Shown here one piece after another: positions 14,013-21,738 of a stretch of 22,505 bases of DNA (the first letter of the stretch is position 1; the number at the start of each line of letters is the position of its first letter). A model generated the notes under the pieces. The model did not search any database. It had not been told where the DNA came from and was given only the letters and a program-made list of their open reading frames with translations. The position numbers and the translations under genes are program-made. The DNA lies in the NCBI GenBank assembly GCA_046048295.1, contig JBJOGJ010000041.1:1-22505 (forward strand). The letters are read 5' to 3'. This stretch comes from CBDCWA01 sp046048295. GTDB taxonomy: Bacteria > Pseudomonadota > Alphaproteobacteria > Rhizobiales > Hyphomicrobiaceae.

Positions 14013-16325
14013 GTGAACGATCAGGCCGTCCAGGACAAGGCTATCGATCCCGTCTGCGGGATGGAGGTGGTCGTTGCCACGGCGAAGCATACTCACGATC
14101 ATGCCGGCGAGACCTATTATTTCTGCAATCCCCGCTGCAAGGACCGGTTCCAGGCCGATCCCGAAAAATATCTCAGCGATCGCAGGGAGGATGAGCCAGC
14201 GCCCGAGGGCACGCTCTACACCTGCCCGATGCATCCCGAGATCGTGCAGGAGGGGCCGGGCAGTTGTCCCATCTGCGGCATGGCGCTCGAGCCGATGGGC
14301 GTTCCCACGACCGATGCAGGCCCCGACCCCGAACTCGTCGACTTCACGCACAGGTTCTGGGTCGGTCTTGCGCTGACGCTGCCCGTTTTCGTTCTCTCCA
14401 TGGGGCCGATGGTCGGCTTGCCGGTCCGCTACTGGCTCGGTCACGAGACTGCGAAGTGGATCGAGCTCATTCTTGCAACGCCTGTCGTGCTGTGGTGTGC
14501 GAAGCCGTTCTTCGAGCGCGGATGGACGTCCATCCGAACGCTCCGCTTCAACATGTGGACCCTGATCTCCATTGGCGTCGGCGTCGCCTTTGTCTACAGC
14601 GTCGTCGCCACGCTGGCGCCGGGGCTCTTTCCGGCGGAATTCCGCGGGCACGGCGGCGAGGTCGGCGTCTACTTCGAGGCGGCGACGGTGATCGTCGTCC
14701 TCGTGCTGCTGGGGCAGATCCTGGAACTCAGGGCGCGCGCCCGAACCGGCGACGCTATACGCGCGCTACTGGACCTGGCGCCCAAGACGGCGCGGGTTGT
14801 GGACGCAGATGGCCGGGAACGCGACGTGCCGCTCGAAAGCGTCAATGCGGGCGACCGGATCCGGGTCAGGCCGGGCGAATCCGTTCCCGTGGATGGCGAA
14901 ATTGTCGACGGCGGCTCGGCCATCGACGAGTCCATGCTCACGGGCGAGCCGCTGCCGGTCGAGAAGAGTGTGGGGGATGCCGTTACGGGCGGCACGCTCA
15001 ACCAGTCGGGCAGTTTCATCATGGTGGCGCGGCGGGTCGGCAGCGAAACGATGCTCGCCGGTATCGTCCGGATGGTGGCCGAAGCCCAGCGGAGCCGGGC
15101 GCCCATCCAGAAGGTTGCCGACCAGGTGGCCGGCTATTTCGTCCCGGCGGTGCTTGCCGTTGCCGTACTCGCCTTCGTCTCCTGGTCGATCTTCGGGCCG
15201 CCGCCCGCGCTCGCCTATGCCATCGTGACGGCGGTATCGGTGCTGATTATCGCCTGTCCTTGCGCGCTCGGTCTTGCCACGCCGATGTCGATCATGACCG
15301 CTACGGGACGCGGCGCGCAGGCCGGCGTACTGGTCAAGAATGCGGAGGCGCTGGAAACGCTGGCGTCGGTCGACACGCTCATCGTGGACAAGACGGGCAC
15401 GCTGACGGAGGGCAAGCCGGTCCTGACGGACGTCGTCTGTGCTGCGGGTTTCGGCGAGCCGGAGATTCTCGAGGTGGCGGCGAGCCTGGAGCGCGGCAGC
15501 GAGCATCCGCTTGCGGCAGCGATCGTAGCGGGGGCGGCGGATAGGGGCATCACGCCTGCGGCGGCAGCCGATTTCGATTCCGTGAGCGGCAAGGGGGTGA
15601 CCGGCAACGTCGGCGGGCGAGCCGTGGCGCTCGGCAATACCGCCCTGCTCGATGGGCTGGGTGTGGACCATGGCGCTCTCGACGATGCAGCCTCGCGGCT
15701 GCGCGCGGAGGGCAAGACCGCGATGTACCTTGCGATCGACGGGCGGCTGGCGGCGCTGCTTGCGGTTGCCGATCGCATCAAGGAAACCACGCCGGACGCG
15801 TTGGCTGACCTGCGTGAACTCGGGCTTCGCATCGTCATGGTGACGGGCGACAATGCGCGCACGGCCGAGGCGATTGCCCGCAAGCTCGGCATCGACGAGG
15901 TTCGTGCCGGGGTGCTGCCTTCGGGCAAGGCGGACATCGTGGCGGAACTCAAGGCTTCAGGCGCCAGCGTCGCAATGGCCGGGGACGGCATAAACGACGC
16001 GCCTGCGCTCGCGGCGGCCGATGTCGGAATCGCGATGGGGACCGGCGCGGACATCGCCATCGAAAGTGCCGGCATCACGCTGCTGAAGGGCGATCTCGGT
16101 GGCCTGGTGCGCGCCAGACGGCTGGTGGTTGCGACGATGGCGAACATTCGCCAGAACCTGTTCTTCGCATTTGCCTATAACGCGCTTGGCGTGCCGGTGG
16201 CGGCTGGCGTTCTTTTCCCCGTCTTCGGCCTGCTGCTTTCGCCGATGATTGCCGCTGCTGCCATGAGCCTGTCCTCGGTCTCGGTGATCGGCAATGCGCT
16301 CAGGCTCCGCTCGATCCGCCTCTAA
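14013..16325 (+). CDS. P1B-type heavy-metal ATPase, probable copper/silver exporter with YHS and HMBD domains
   Basis: This is a 770-residue protein with a GTG start. Residues about 8-54 are a YHS domain (DPVCGMEV, YYFCNPRCKDRF). Residues about 69-97 are the heavy-metal-binding CPMHPE...CPICGM motif. No classic HMA CxxC domain is seen. The ATPase core is complete: membrane CPC at 415-417, phosphorylated D459 in DKTGTLTEGKP, H498-P499 (SEHPLAAA), TGDN and GDGINDAP (657-664). YN in YNALGVPVA and MSLSS in the last helices fit Cu+/Ag+ transporters. Predicted to move Cu(I) out of the cytoplasm. It starts 9 bp after gatB and ends just before a terminator, so it probably shares the gat transcript. 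No separate CueR-type operator is seen upstream. copA is plausible but the YHS/HMBD form is not the E. coli architecture. Confidence 0.92.
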   Translation: MNDQAVQDKAIDPVCGMEVVVATAKHTHDHAGETYYFCNPRCKDRFQADPEKYLSDRREDEPAPEGTLYTCPMHPEIVQEGPGSCPICGMALEPMGVPTTDAGPDPELVDFTHRFWVGLALTLPVFVLSMGPMVGLPVRYWLGHETAKWIELILATPVVLWCAKPFFERGWTSIRTLRFNMWTLISIGVGVAFVYSVVATLAPGLFPAEFRGHGGEVGVYFEAATVIVVLVLLGQILELRARARTGDAIRALLDLAPKTARVVDADGRERDVPLESVNAGDRIRVRPGESVPVDGEIVDGGSAIDESMLTGEPLPVEKSVGDAVTGGTLNQSGSFIMVARRVGSETMLAGIVRMVAEAQRSRAPIQKVADQVAGYFVPAVLAVAVLAFVSWSIFGPPPALAYAIVTAVSVLIIACPCALGLATPMSIMTATGRGAQAGVLVKNAEALETLASVDTLIVDKTGTLTEGKPVLTDVVCAAGFGEPEILEVAASLERGSEHPLAAAIVAGAADRGITPAAAADFDSVSGKGVTGNVGGRAVALGNTALLDGLGVDHGALDDAASRLRAEGKTAMYLAIDGRLAALLAVADRIKETTPDALADLRELGLRIVMVTGDNARTAEAIARKLGIDEVRAGVLPSGKADIVAELKASGASVAMAGDGINDAPALAAADVGIAMGTGADIAIESAGITLLKGDLGGLVRARRLVVATMANIRQNLFFAFAYNALGVPVAAGVLFPVFGLLLSPMIAAAAMSLSSVSVIGNALRLRSIRL

Positions 16326-16326
16326 T

Positions 16327-16359
16327 GGGGCCACGGCTGTTAAGCATCAGGCCCCTTTT
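16327..16359 (+). terminator. Intrinsic terminator after the copper ATPase
   Basis: GGGGCC (16327-16332) and GGCCCC (16350-16355) form a perfect 6-bp GC stem with a 17-base loop, followed at once by TTTT. It starts one base after the ATPase stop codon and fits the end of the gat-ATPase transcript. The loop is longer than ideal. Confidence 0.65.
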
Positions 16360-16432
16360 GTTGAATTTCCAGGCGGTTCGGACTAAGTGAGGGCGAAATC
16401 CCATTCGGTCCAGCAACTCCGAGGAGCCCCTG

Positions 16433-18010
16433 ATGACCTCGTCCCACCAGCGCCCAGGCGCTCCCCGTCCCGTCGTACTTTGCGTACTCGATGGTTGGGG
16501 CGAGCGGGCCGACAGCGCCAACAACGCGGTCGCGCTTGCCAACACGCCGAACTGGGACCGGATGGTGGCCACGTGGCCGCATGCACAGCTCGAGGCTTGC
16601 GGCGAGGACGTCGGCCTTCCTGCTGGCCAGATGGGCAACTCAGAAGTCGGGCACCTCAACCTCGGGGCGGGCCGCATCGTCTGGCAAGACCTGCCGCGGG
16701 TCGACAACGCAATCGCCGACGGCTCGCTGGCCAGGAACGAGGCGCTGGCCGCCTACATCGGCAAGCTCAAGGCTTCCGGTGGCACCTGCCACCTGTTGGG
16801 GCTCGTCTCGCCGGGCGGCGTGCACGCGCACCAGGCCCACATCCTGGCGCTCGCCGGCATCGTCGCACGCGCAGGGGTGCCGGTTGCCATTCATGCCTTC
16901 CTCGATGGTCGCGACACGCCGCCGAAGAGTGCTGCCGGTTACATGCGTGATTTCCTCGCAGGGCTCGAGGGGCTCGACAACGTCCGTATAGAAGCGGTAG
17001 TCGGACGCTACTGGGCGATGGATCGCGACAATCGCTGGGAACGTGTCGAGCGTGCCTACAACCTGATCGTCTGTGCCGAGGCACCGGAGGCAGCGGATCC
17101 GATCTCTGCCATCGAGGCGAGCTACGCCAAGGATGTAGCCGACGAGTTCGTCGATCCTGTGAAAATGCCCGGGTATGGCGGCATGGCCGATGGCGATGGC
17201 GTGCTGATGGCGAACTTCCGTGCCGATCGGGCGCGGCAGCTGCTGGCGGCTCTCGTGGTGCCTGGCTTCCAGGGCTTCGCGCGCCAGCGCGTCGTGAAGT
17301 TTGCCGCCTTGCTCGGGATGGCTTCCTATTCGACCGAGCTCGACAAATACTTCCCGGCAATTCTCGAGCCGATGATCCTGACGGAAACGCTCGGCGAGCT
17401 TGTGGAGAAGGCACATCTGAGGCAGCTCCGTATCGCCGAGACGGAGAAGTATCCGCACGTGACGTACTTCTTCTCCGGCGGCCGCGAGGAAGCCTACGAG
17501 GGCGAGGACCGCACGCTCATTCCGTCGCCCAAGGTGGCTACCTACGACCTGCAACCTGAGATGTCGGCGATGGAGGTCACCGACAAGCTGGTCGCCGCCA
17601 TCAAGTCGAAGACCTACGATCTTATCGTCATCAACTATGCCAACGGTGACATGGTCGGCCATACCGGCATCCTGGACGCTGCCAAGAAGGCGGCCGAGAC
17701 GATCGATGCCGCGATCGGGCGCGTCGAGGCAGCGCTGATCGAGGTCGGCGGCACGATGCTGCTCACCGCGGATCACGGCAACTGCGAGATGATGGTTGAT
17801 CCGGAAACGGGCGGGCCGCATACGGCGCATACGATGAACCAGGTGCCGATCCTGCTGGTCAACGCCAGGGAGGCGGGGTTGGGCATCGGGCATGGGCGGC
17901 TCGCCGACGTGGCACCGACGCTGCTTCAGCTCATGGGGCTCGCGCAGCCCGAGGCGATGACCGGTCAGTCGCTGCTGGTTCGTGAATCCGCTACCGTGCC
18001 TGCGAAGTAG
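16433..18010 (+). CDS. gpmI: 2,3-bisphosphoglycerate-independent phosphoglycerate mutase
   Basis: This is a 525-residue two-domain metalloenzyme of the alkaline-phosphatase superfamily. The N-terminal VVLCVLDGWGERADS contains the first metal Asp. The catalytic Ser is S70 in GQMGNSEVGHLNLGAGR. FLDGRDTPPKSA, NFRADRARQL and YFFSGGREE belong to the phosphotransferase and mutase sites. The C-terminal metal site is INYANGDMVGHTG and TADHGNCEMM. It interconverts 3- and 2-phosphoglycerate in glycolysis and gluconeogenesis and needs Mn2+. GAGGAG lies six bases before ATG 16433. The gene stands after a terminator, so it likely has its own promoter, which I cannot pick out. Confidence 0.96.
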   Translation: MTSSHQRPGAPRPVVLCVLDGWGERADSANNAVALANTPNWDRMVATWPHAQLEACGEDVGLPAGQMGNSEVGHLNLGAGRIVWQDLPRVDNAIADGSLARNEALAAYIGKLKASGGTCHLLGLVSPGGVHAHQAHILALAGIVARAGVPVAIHAFLDGRDTPPKSAAGYMRDFLAGLEGLDNVRIEAVVGRYWAMDRDNRWERVERAYNLIVCAEAPEAADPISAIEASYAKDVADEFVDPVKMPGYGGMADGDGVLMANFRADRARQLLAALVVPGFQGFARQRVVKFAALLGMASYSTELDKYFPAILEPMILTETLGELVEKAHLRQLRIAETEKYPHVTYFFSGGREEAYEGEDRTLIPSPKVATYDLQPEMSAMEVTDKLVAAIKSKTYDLIVINYANGDMVGHTGILDAAKKAAETIDAAIGRVEAALIEVGGTMLLTADHGNCEMMVDPETGGPHTAHTMNQVPILLVNAREAGLGIGHGRLADVAPTLLQLMGLAQPEAMTGQSLLVRESATVPAK

Positions 18011-18093
18011 GGCGGGCCAGCTTTTCGATTGACTTGCCTTCAAGCAGGCTCGACGCTGGGCCGCCAACGACAATGCCCCGAGGGAGAGAACGC

Positions 18094-18813
18094 ATGTACG
18101 GTCACCGTGCCCGGATCGGATACACCTCGCCGCCAGCGGCGACGGAAGTCTTCCCCTACGAGTTCTACAAGATCGTGCCGGAGGGCGTTACGCTCGTCGT
18201 GCATACGCTGCCGCTGATCGACCGCACCAGCGACGAGGTCGATCGGGGCTACGAGGCGAGCCTCAGGGCGGCGCACACGATGGCGCGGGCCGGTGTCAGT
18301 GTCGTGGTGCTGGGCGGGTTGCCGATCAACATTTCCAAAGGCTACAGGAACGCCGACGAGATGGTCGCCGACCTCGAGCGCGAGATCGGCGTGCCGGTCA
18401 TCTCGAGCTTCTCGGCGCAGCGCGATGCACTGTCGGCACTGGGTTCCAACAAGGCGCTGCTCGTGTTCCCGCACGACGCCCACCATTCGGAACGGCACAG
18501 CGAGCAGGCGCGCGAACTTGGGCTGACGCCCGTCGGGCATGCAGCCCTCGGTCGCCACTTCATCGATCTCGGCAGGATCAGCGAGGCGGAGGTCGAGGCG
18601 GCTATCGAAAAGGGGCTCGAGGCAGCACCCGATGCCGACACGGTCTATTGCTTCTGCCCGCACTATGCGACGGCGAACCTCATCGACAGGATCGAGAAGC
18701 GCCACCGGCTGACGATGATGACTTCGCTGCAGGCTATTGTCTGGAAGGCGTTGCGGACGTCCGGTGTCGACGACCGTATCCAGGGATACGGCCGCCTGCT
18801 CCGCGACTTCTAG
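18094..18813 (+). CDS. Asp/Glu racemase-superfamily enzyme, arylmalonate decarboxylase/maleate isomerase-like
   Basis: The protein has 239 residues, starting MYGHRARIGYTSPPAATEVF. The family is recognised from the N-terminal IGYxSP pattern and the paired half-domains of aspartate/glutamate racemase-like enzymes. The first catalytic Cys position is occupied by LGGLPINISKG (73-83) with no Cys. The second half-site has YCFCPHYATANLI with C186 and C188; C188 has the right spacing to the following helix. A Cys-only-in-half-two arrangement is known for bacterial arylmalonate decarboxylase, whereas maleate isomerases and racemases keep both Cys. Substrate cannot be told from sequence. AGGGAGAG (18081-18088) sets the start at ATG 18094, even though the frame is open upstream. 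TTGACT at 18029-18034 is a good -35 hexamer lacking a clear -10. It converges with the hydrolase gene, 4 bp apart. Confidence 0.78.
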   Translation: MYGHRARIGYTSPPAATEVFPYEFYKIVPEGVTLVVHTLPLIDRTSDEVDRGYEASLRAAHTMARAGVSVVVLGGLPINISKGYRNADEMVADLEREIGVPVISSFSAQRDALSALGSNKALLVFPHDAHHSERHSEQARELGLTPVGHAALGRHFIDLGRISEAEVEAAIEKGLEAAPDADTVYCFCPHYATANLIDRIEKRHRLTMMTSLQAIVWKALRTSGVDDRIQGYGRLLRDF

Positions 18814-18817
18814 CCCG

Positions 18818-19507
18818 TCACACCACCTTCACTTCGAGGTCGTCGAGGCCATCGACATGGCCCAGCATGACGTCGCCCTTCTTGATCGGGCCGACGCCGG
18901 CCGGCGTGCCGGACATGATGATGTCGCCGGCTGCGAGTTCGTAGTACTCGGAGAGCACCGCGATCATCTCAGGCGTTTTCCAGATCATCTGGTTGAGATC
19001 GCCCTTCTGCTTCACCTCGCCGTTCACCTTCAGCCAGATTGCGCCGTTGGCCATCGGTCCGGTCTTGTCGATCGGGATGAGATGCGTGCACGGTGCGGAT
19101 GCCTCGAACGACTTGCCGACTTCCCAGGGCCGCCCGAGGTTCTTTGCTTCGGTCTGAAGGTCTCGCCGGGTCATGTCGAGGCCAACGCCGAAGCCGTAGA
19201 CATGGTCCATGGCCTTGTCGACGGGGATGTTCGTGCCGCCGGATTTCAGCGCCACAACGAGTTCGATCTCGTAGTGAACGTCCGTGCTCATGGCGGGATA
19301 AGGGAAGGCTGCGCCTGAGTGACGAATACTGTCCGCGTTCTTCTGGAAGAAGAATGGCGGCTCGCGGTTCGGATCGTGGCCCATCTCTATGGCATGATCG
19401 GCGTAGTTGCGCCCGATGCAGTAGATGCGGCGCACGGGGAACACCGCGCCCGAGCCCTTGACCGGGATTGACGGAATTTCGAATGGCTTGATGACGTATT
19501 CGGGCAC
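18818..19507 (-). CDS. Fumarylacetoacetate hydrolase family protein (fumarylpyruvate hydrolase/acylpyruvase-like)
   Basis: The protein has 229 residues from a GTG start. AAAGGAG (19515-19521) lies 7 bases upstream, and the sequence from MPEYVIKPFEIPSIPV leads straight into the family core VRRIYCIGRNYADHAIEMG. The metal ligands E80 and E82 (YEIELVVAL) and D111 (GVGLDMTRRDLQ) are present, as are GKSFEASAP and the C-terminal IIMSGTPAGVGPI. Single-domain FAH proteins of this length hydrolyse acylpyruvates such as fumarylpyruvate or act as FAHD1-like oxaloacetate decarboxylases. REPPFFFQKNADS closely resembles fumarylpyruvate hydrolases of the gentisate pathway. A longer open frame reaches 20005 but crosses thrC in another frame and is not real. 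Last gene of the minus-strand cluster, 20 bp after the PLP enzyme. Confidence 0.88.
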   Translation of the reverse strand: MPEYVIKPFEIPSIPVKGSGAVFPVRRIYCIGRNYADHAIEMGHDPNREPPFFFQKNADSIRHSGAAFPYPAMSTDVHYEIELVVALKSGGTNIPVDKAMDHVYGFGVGLDMTRRDLQTEAKNLGRPWEVGKSFEASAPCTHLIPIDKTGPMANGAIWLKVNGEVKQKGDLNQMIWKTPEMIAVLSEYYELAAGDIIMSGTPAGVGPIKKGDVMLGHVDGLDDLEVKVV

Positions 19508-19514
19508 GGGTCTT

Positions 19515-19521
19515 CTCCTTT
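19515..19521 (-). promoter_or_regulatory. Shine-Dalgarno AAAGGAG supporting the GTG start of the FAH-family gene
   Basis: AAAGGAG on the minus strand is 7 bases from GTG 19507. No ATG lies nearby in frame, and the next in-frame ATG would cut into the conserved core. Confidence 0.7.
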
Positions 19522-19527
19522 GGACAA

Positions 19528-20772
19528 CTAGATTATTTTTGCGTAGTCGACAGGCTGGCCGAGGTCGAGCTTCGAATCTGCCGGCGGCATCGGATACTTG
19601 AGGCCCGAGCCGCAGTTGAAGAGCACGACGCGGCTCGATTTGTCGATGCTCCGCTCTGCGAGCGCCTTCAGATAGGCGGCATACGTTGCGGCACCTTCGG
19701 GACAGAGAAGCAGGCCTTCGTCCTTTGCGACCTCTTTCTGCGCGGCTTCGATCGCGTCGTCCTCGACGGCGATCGCGAAGCCGCCCGATTCGCGGACGGC
19801 GCGCAAAATCAGGAAGTCGCCGACGGCGATCGGCACGCGTATACCGCTTGCAATGGTATGGGCGCCCTTCCAGAGGTCGGCGTGCTCGACGCCGTCCTGG
19901 AAGGCCTTGACGATCGGTGCGCAGCCGGTTGCCTGCACGGCGATCATCTTCGGACGTTTGCTGCCGATCCAGCCCAAGGCTTCCATCTCGGCGAACGCCT
20001 TCCACATGCCGATCAGGCCGGTGCCGCCGCCGGTCGGATAGAAGATGGCGTCCGGCATTTCCCAGCCGAGCTGCTCTGCGAGCTCGAGGCCCATCGTCTT
20101 CTTGCCCTCGATGCGGTAGGGCTCCTTCAGCGTCGAGACGTCGAACCAGCCGGTTGCCGCCTTGCCTTCGCCGACGATGCGGCCGCAGTCGTTTATAAGG
20201 CCGTTGACGCGCCAGACCTTGGCGCCCTGCAGCGCAATCTCGCGGACATTGACCTCCGGCGTGTCGTCGGGACAGAAGACGTAGGTTTCCATGCCCGCCC
20301 GCGACCCGTACGCGGCGAGAGCCGCGCCGGCATTGCCATTGGTCGGCATGGCCATGCGGGTGATGCCGAGTTCCTTCGCCATGGATACCGCAAGTGCAAG
20401 TCCGCGCGCCTTGAAGGAACCAGTGGGCAGCCGCCCTTCGTCCTTCACCAAAATGTTGCCCGAGCCCAATCTTGCGGCGATCCGCGGCAACGAGATGATC
20501 GGCGTGATCGCTTCACCGAGCGAGACGATATTGTCCGACCTGCGCACCGGCAGCAGCTCGCGATAGCGCCAGAAGTCGTGTTCGCGGCCGGCAAGCGCGT
20601 CGCGGGGAAGGGCCTTGGCGACGCGCTCCAGATCGTAGCGCACGAGGAGCGGACGGCCGGCTTCGGAGAGGCCGTGCAGCCTGTCTGCCTCATAGCGCTT
20701 GCCGGTCAAGGAGCATTCGAGGTGGGTGACGAAAGTCTGCCGCTCGGTGGAAATATTGGATTCGAGAACCAT
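19528..20772 (-). CDS. Threonine-synthase-like PLP-dependent enzyme
   Basis: This is a 414-residue fold-type II PLP protein. K121 in DEGRLPTGSFKARG is the Schiff-base lysine, with NGNAGAALAAYGSRAG binding the substrate carboxylate and PTGGGTGLIGMW binding the PLP phosphate. The N-terminal THLECSLTGKRYEAD and the overall order match the ThrC family of threonine synthases. Threonine synthase makes threonine from O-phosphohomoserine. No hom or thrB gene is near, and the neighbours are catabolic, so a different beta/gamma-elimination or replacement substrate is possible (related families include diaminopropionate ammonia-lyase). GAGGAAAG precedes ATG 20772 by about 9 bases. Its start follows the formyltransferase stop by 20 bp. 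Confidence 0.8.
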   Translation of the reverse strand: MVLESNISTERQTFVTHLECSLTGKRYEADRLHGLSEAGRPLLVRYDLERVAKALPRDALAGREHDFWRYRELLPVRRSDNIVSLGEAITPIISLPRIAARLGSGNILVKDEGRLPTGSFKARGLALAVSMAKELGITRMAMPTNGNAGAALAAYGSRAGMETYVFCPDDTPEVNVREIALQGAKVWRVNGLINDCGRIVGEGKAATGWFDVSTLKEPYRIEGKKTMGLELAEQLGWEMPDAIFYPTGGGTGLIGMWKAFAEMEALGWIGSKRPKMIAVQATGCAPIVKAFQDGVEHADLWKGAHTIASGIRVPIAVGDFLILRAVRESGGFAIAVEDDAIEAAQKEVAKDEGLLLCPEGAATYAAYLKALAERSIDKSSRVVLFNCGSGLKYPMPPADSKLDLGQPVDYAKII

Positions 20773-20792
20773 GGATGGGCGCTTTCCTCGGG

Positions 20793-21716
20793 CTAGCCGG
20801 CGATGGCGTCGAAACGGTCGCCGGTCTTCAGGTTGTTCTGGGCCGCGAACTCGCTGGCGGCAATCTTGTCTTTGGCCGGCCTGATGCGCTTGATGAGTAT
20901 GCCGCCGCTGCCGGCAGCCACGAGCATGCCGGCTTCGCCAATGGCGAGGATCTCACCGGGTGCGCCGCTGGCCGCGTCGTCGCGTGCCGCATCGAACACG
21001 TCGACCTTCGTGCCCTTGATGGTGGTCCAGGCGCCGGGAGCAGGATTGGCGGCCCGTATCGTGTTGTAGATTTCGGCGGCCGGTTTCGACCAGTCGATCG
21101 CCGCCAGTTCCTTCTTGTACCAGCTCTCGTAGGACCCCGCCTCGATATCCTGGTTGTGCTTGAGGAATACGCCCGCCTTGACCAGGTCGAGGCTTTCCAT
21201 CATCGCATCGACACCCATCGGGAACAGCTTCTTGAAGTAGACCTCGCCGAGCGTCTCGTCGGCGCCGATCTCGACCGTCTTCTGGAGCAGGATCGGGCCT
21301 TCGTCGAGGCCCTCGTTAGGCCAGAAGATCGAGAGCCCGGTGCGCGTCCTGCCCATCGCTATCGGCCAGTTGATCGAGGAGGGGCCGCGGTGATGCGGCA
21401 GCAGTGAAGGGTGATATTGGAACGTTCCTAGCCGGGGTGCGTCGAGCACAGGCTGGGGCACGAACAGCAGCACGTAGGCCATCATGCACAGATCGGCGTT
21501 GAAGGACTGCATGAGGGGCAGGGCCTCGGGCGTCTTCCATGACGTCGGCTGGTGAAGTGGAAGCCCTTTCTCGCGGGCGAGTTGGGCCAGCGGATCTTCG
21601 GGCCGGCCTTCCTTCGTCGGTGCGCAGCAGACGGCTACGACGTTCTCGCCTCTTTCGAGCAGCCGTTCCAGCACCGCCTTGCCGAATGCCTGCTGGCCAT
21701 GCACCACGATCCGCAT
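20793..21716 (-). CDS. 10-formyltetrahydrofolate-type formyltransferase/hydrolase (Fmt/ALDH1L1 N-domain-like)
   Basis: This is a 307-residue two-domain protein. The formyltransferase core ends in the motif YHPSLLPHHRGPSSINW, with H102 and the catalytic D138 in NEGLDEGPILLQ. Their spacing of 36 equals that of His110/Asp146 in Fmt and His106/Asp142 in mammalian 10-formyl-THF dehydrogenase. SIFWPNEGLDEGPILLQK, FPMGVDAM and AAEIYNTIRAANPAPGAWT resemble the dehydrogenase's N-terminal domain more than housekeeping Fmt. The Asn normally two residues before His is Gln100. The C-terminal domain (about 205-307) is the Fmt_C beta barrel. It lies between formyl-CoA transferase and the PLP enzyme, suggesting a job in formyl-group transfer and not initiator-tRNA formylation. 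AAGGAA (21722-21727) sets ATG 21716. Confidence 0.85.
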   Translation of the reverse strand: MRIVVHGQQAFGKAVLERLLERGENVVAVCCAPTKEGRPEDPLAQLAREKGLPLHQPTSWKTPEALPLMQSFNADLCMMAYVLLFVPQPVLDAPRLGTFQYHPSLLPHHRGPSSINWPIAMGRTRTGLSIFWPNEGLDEGPILLQKTVEIGADETLGEVYFKKLFPMGVDAMMESLDLVKAGVFLKHNQDIEAGSYESWYKKELAAIDWSKPAAEIYNTIRAANPAPGAWTTIKGTKVDVFDAARDDAASGAPGEILAIGEAGMLVAAGSGGILIKRIRPAKDKIAASEFAAQNNLKTGDRFDAIAG

Positions 21717-21738
21717 ATCTGTTCCTTCCAGGTCCTGC

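Noticed and set aside
13011..14651. 546-residue minus-strand open frame across gatB and the copper ATPase
   Set aside because: Overlaps two unmistakable genes and has shadow-frame composition; no family motif.
18011..18093. Promoter for the racemase-like gene from TTGACT at 18029
   Set aside because: The -35 hexamer is good but no -10 hexamer lies 16-18 bp downstream; noted in the gene entry only.
19508..20005. Extension of the FAH-family frame upstream to 20005
   Set aside because: It crosses the PLP enzyme in another frame with Arg-rich composition; the GTG at 19507 has an AAAGGAG and starts the family sequence.
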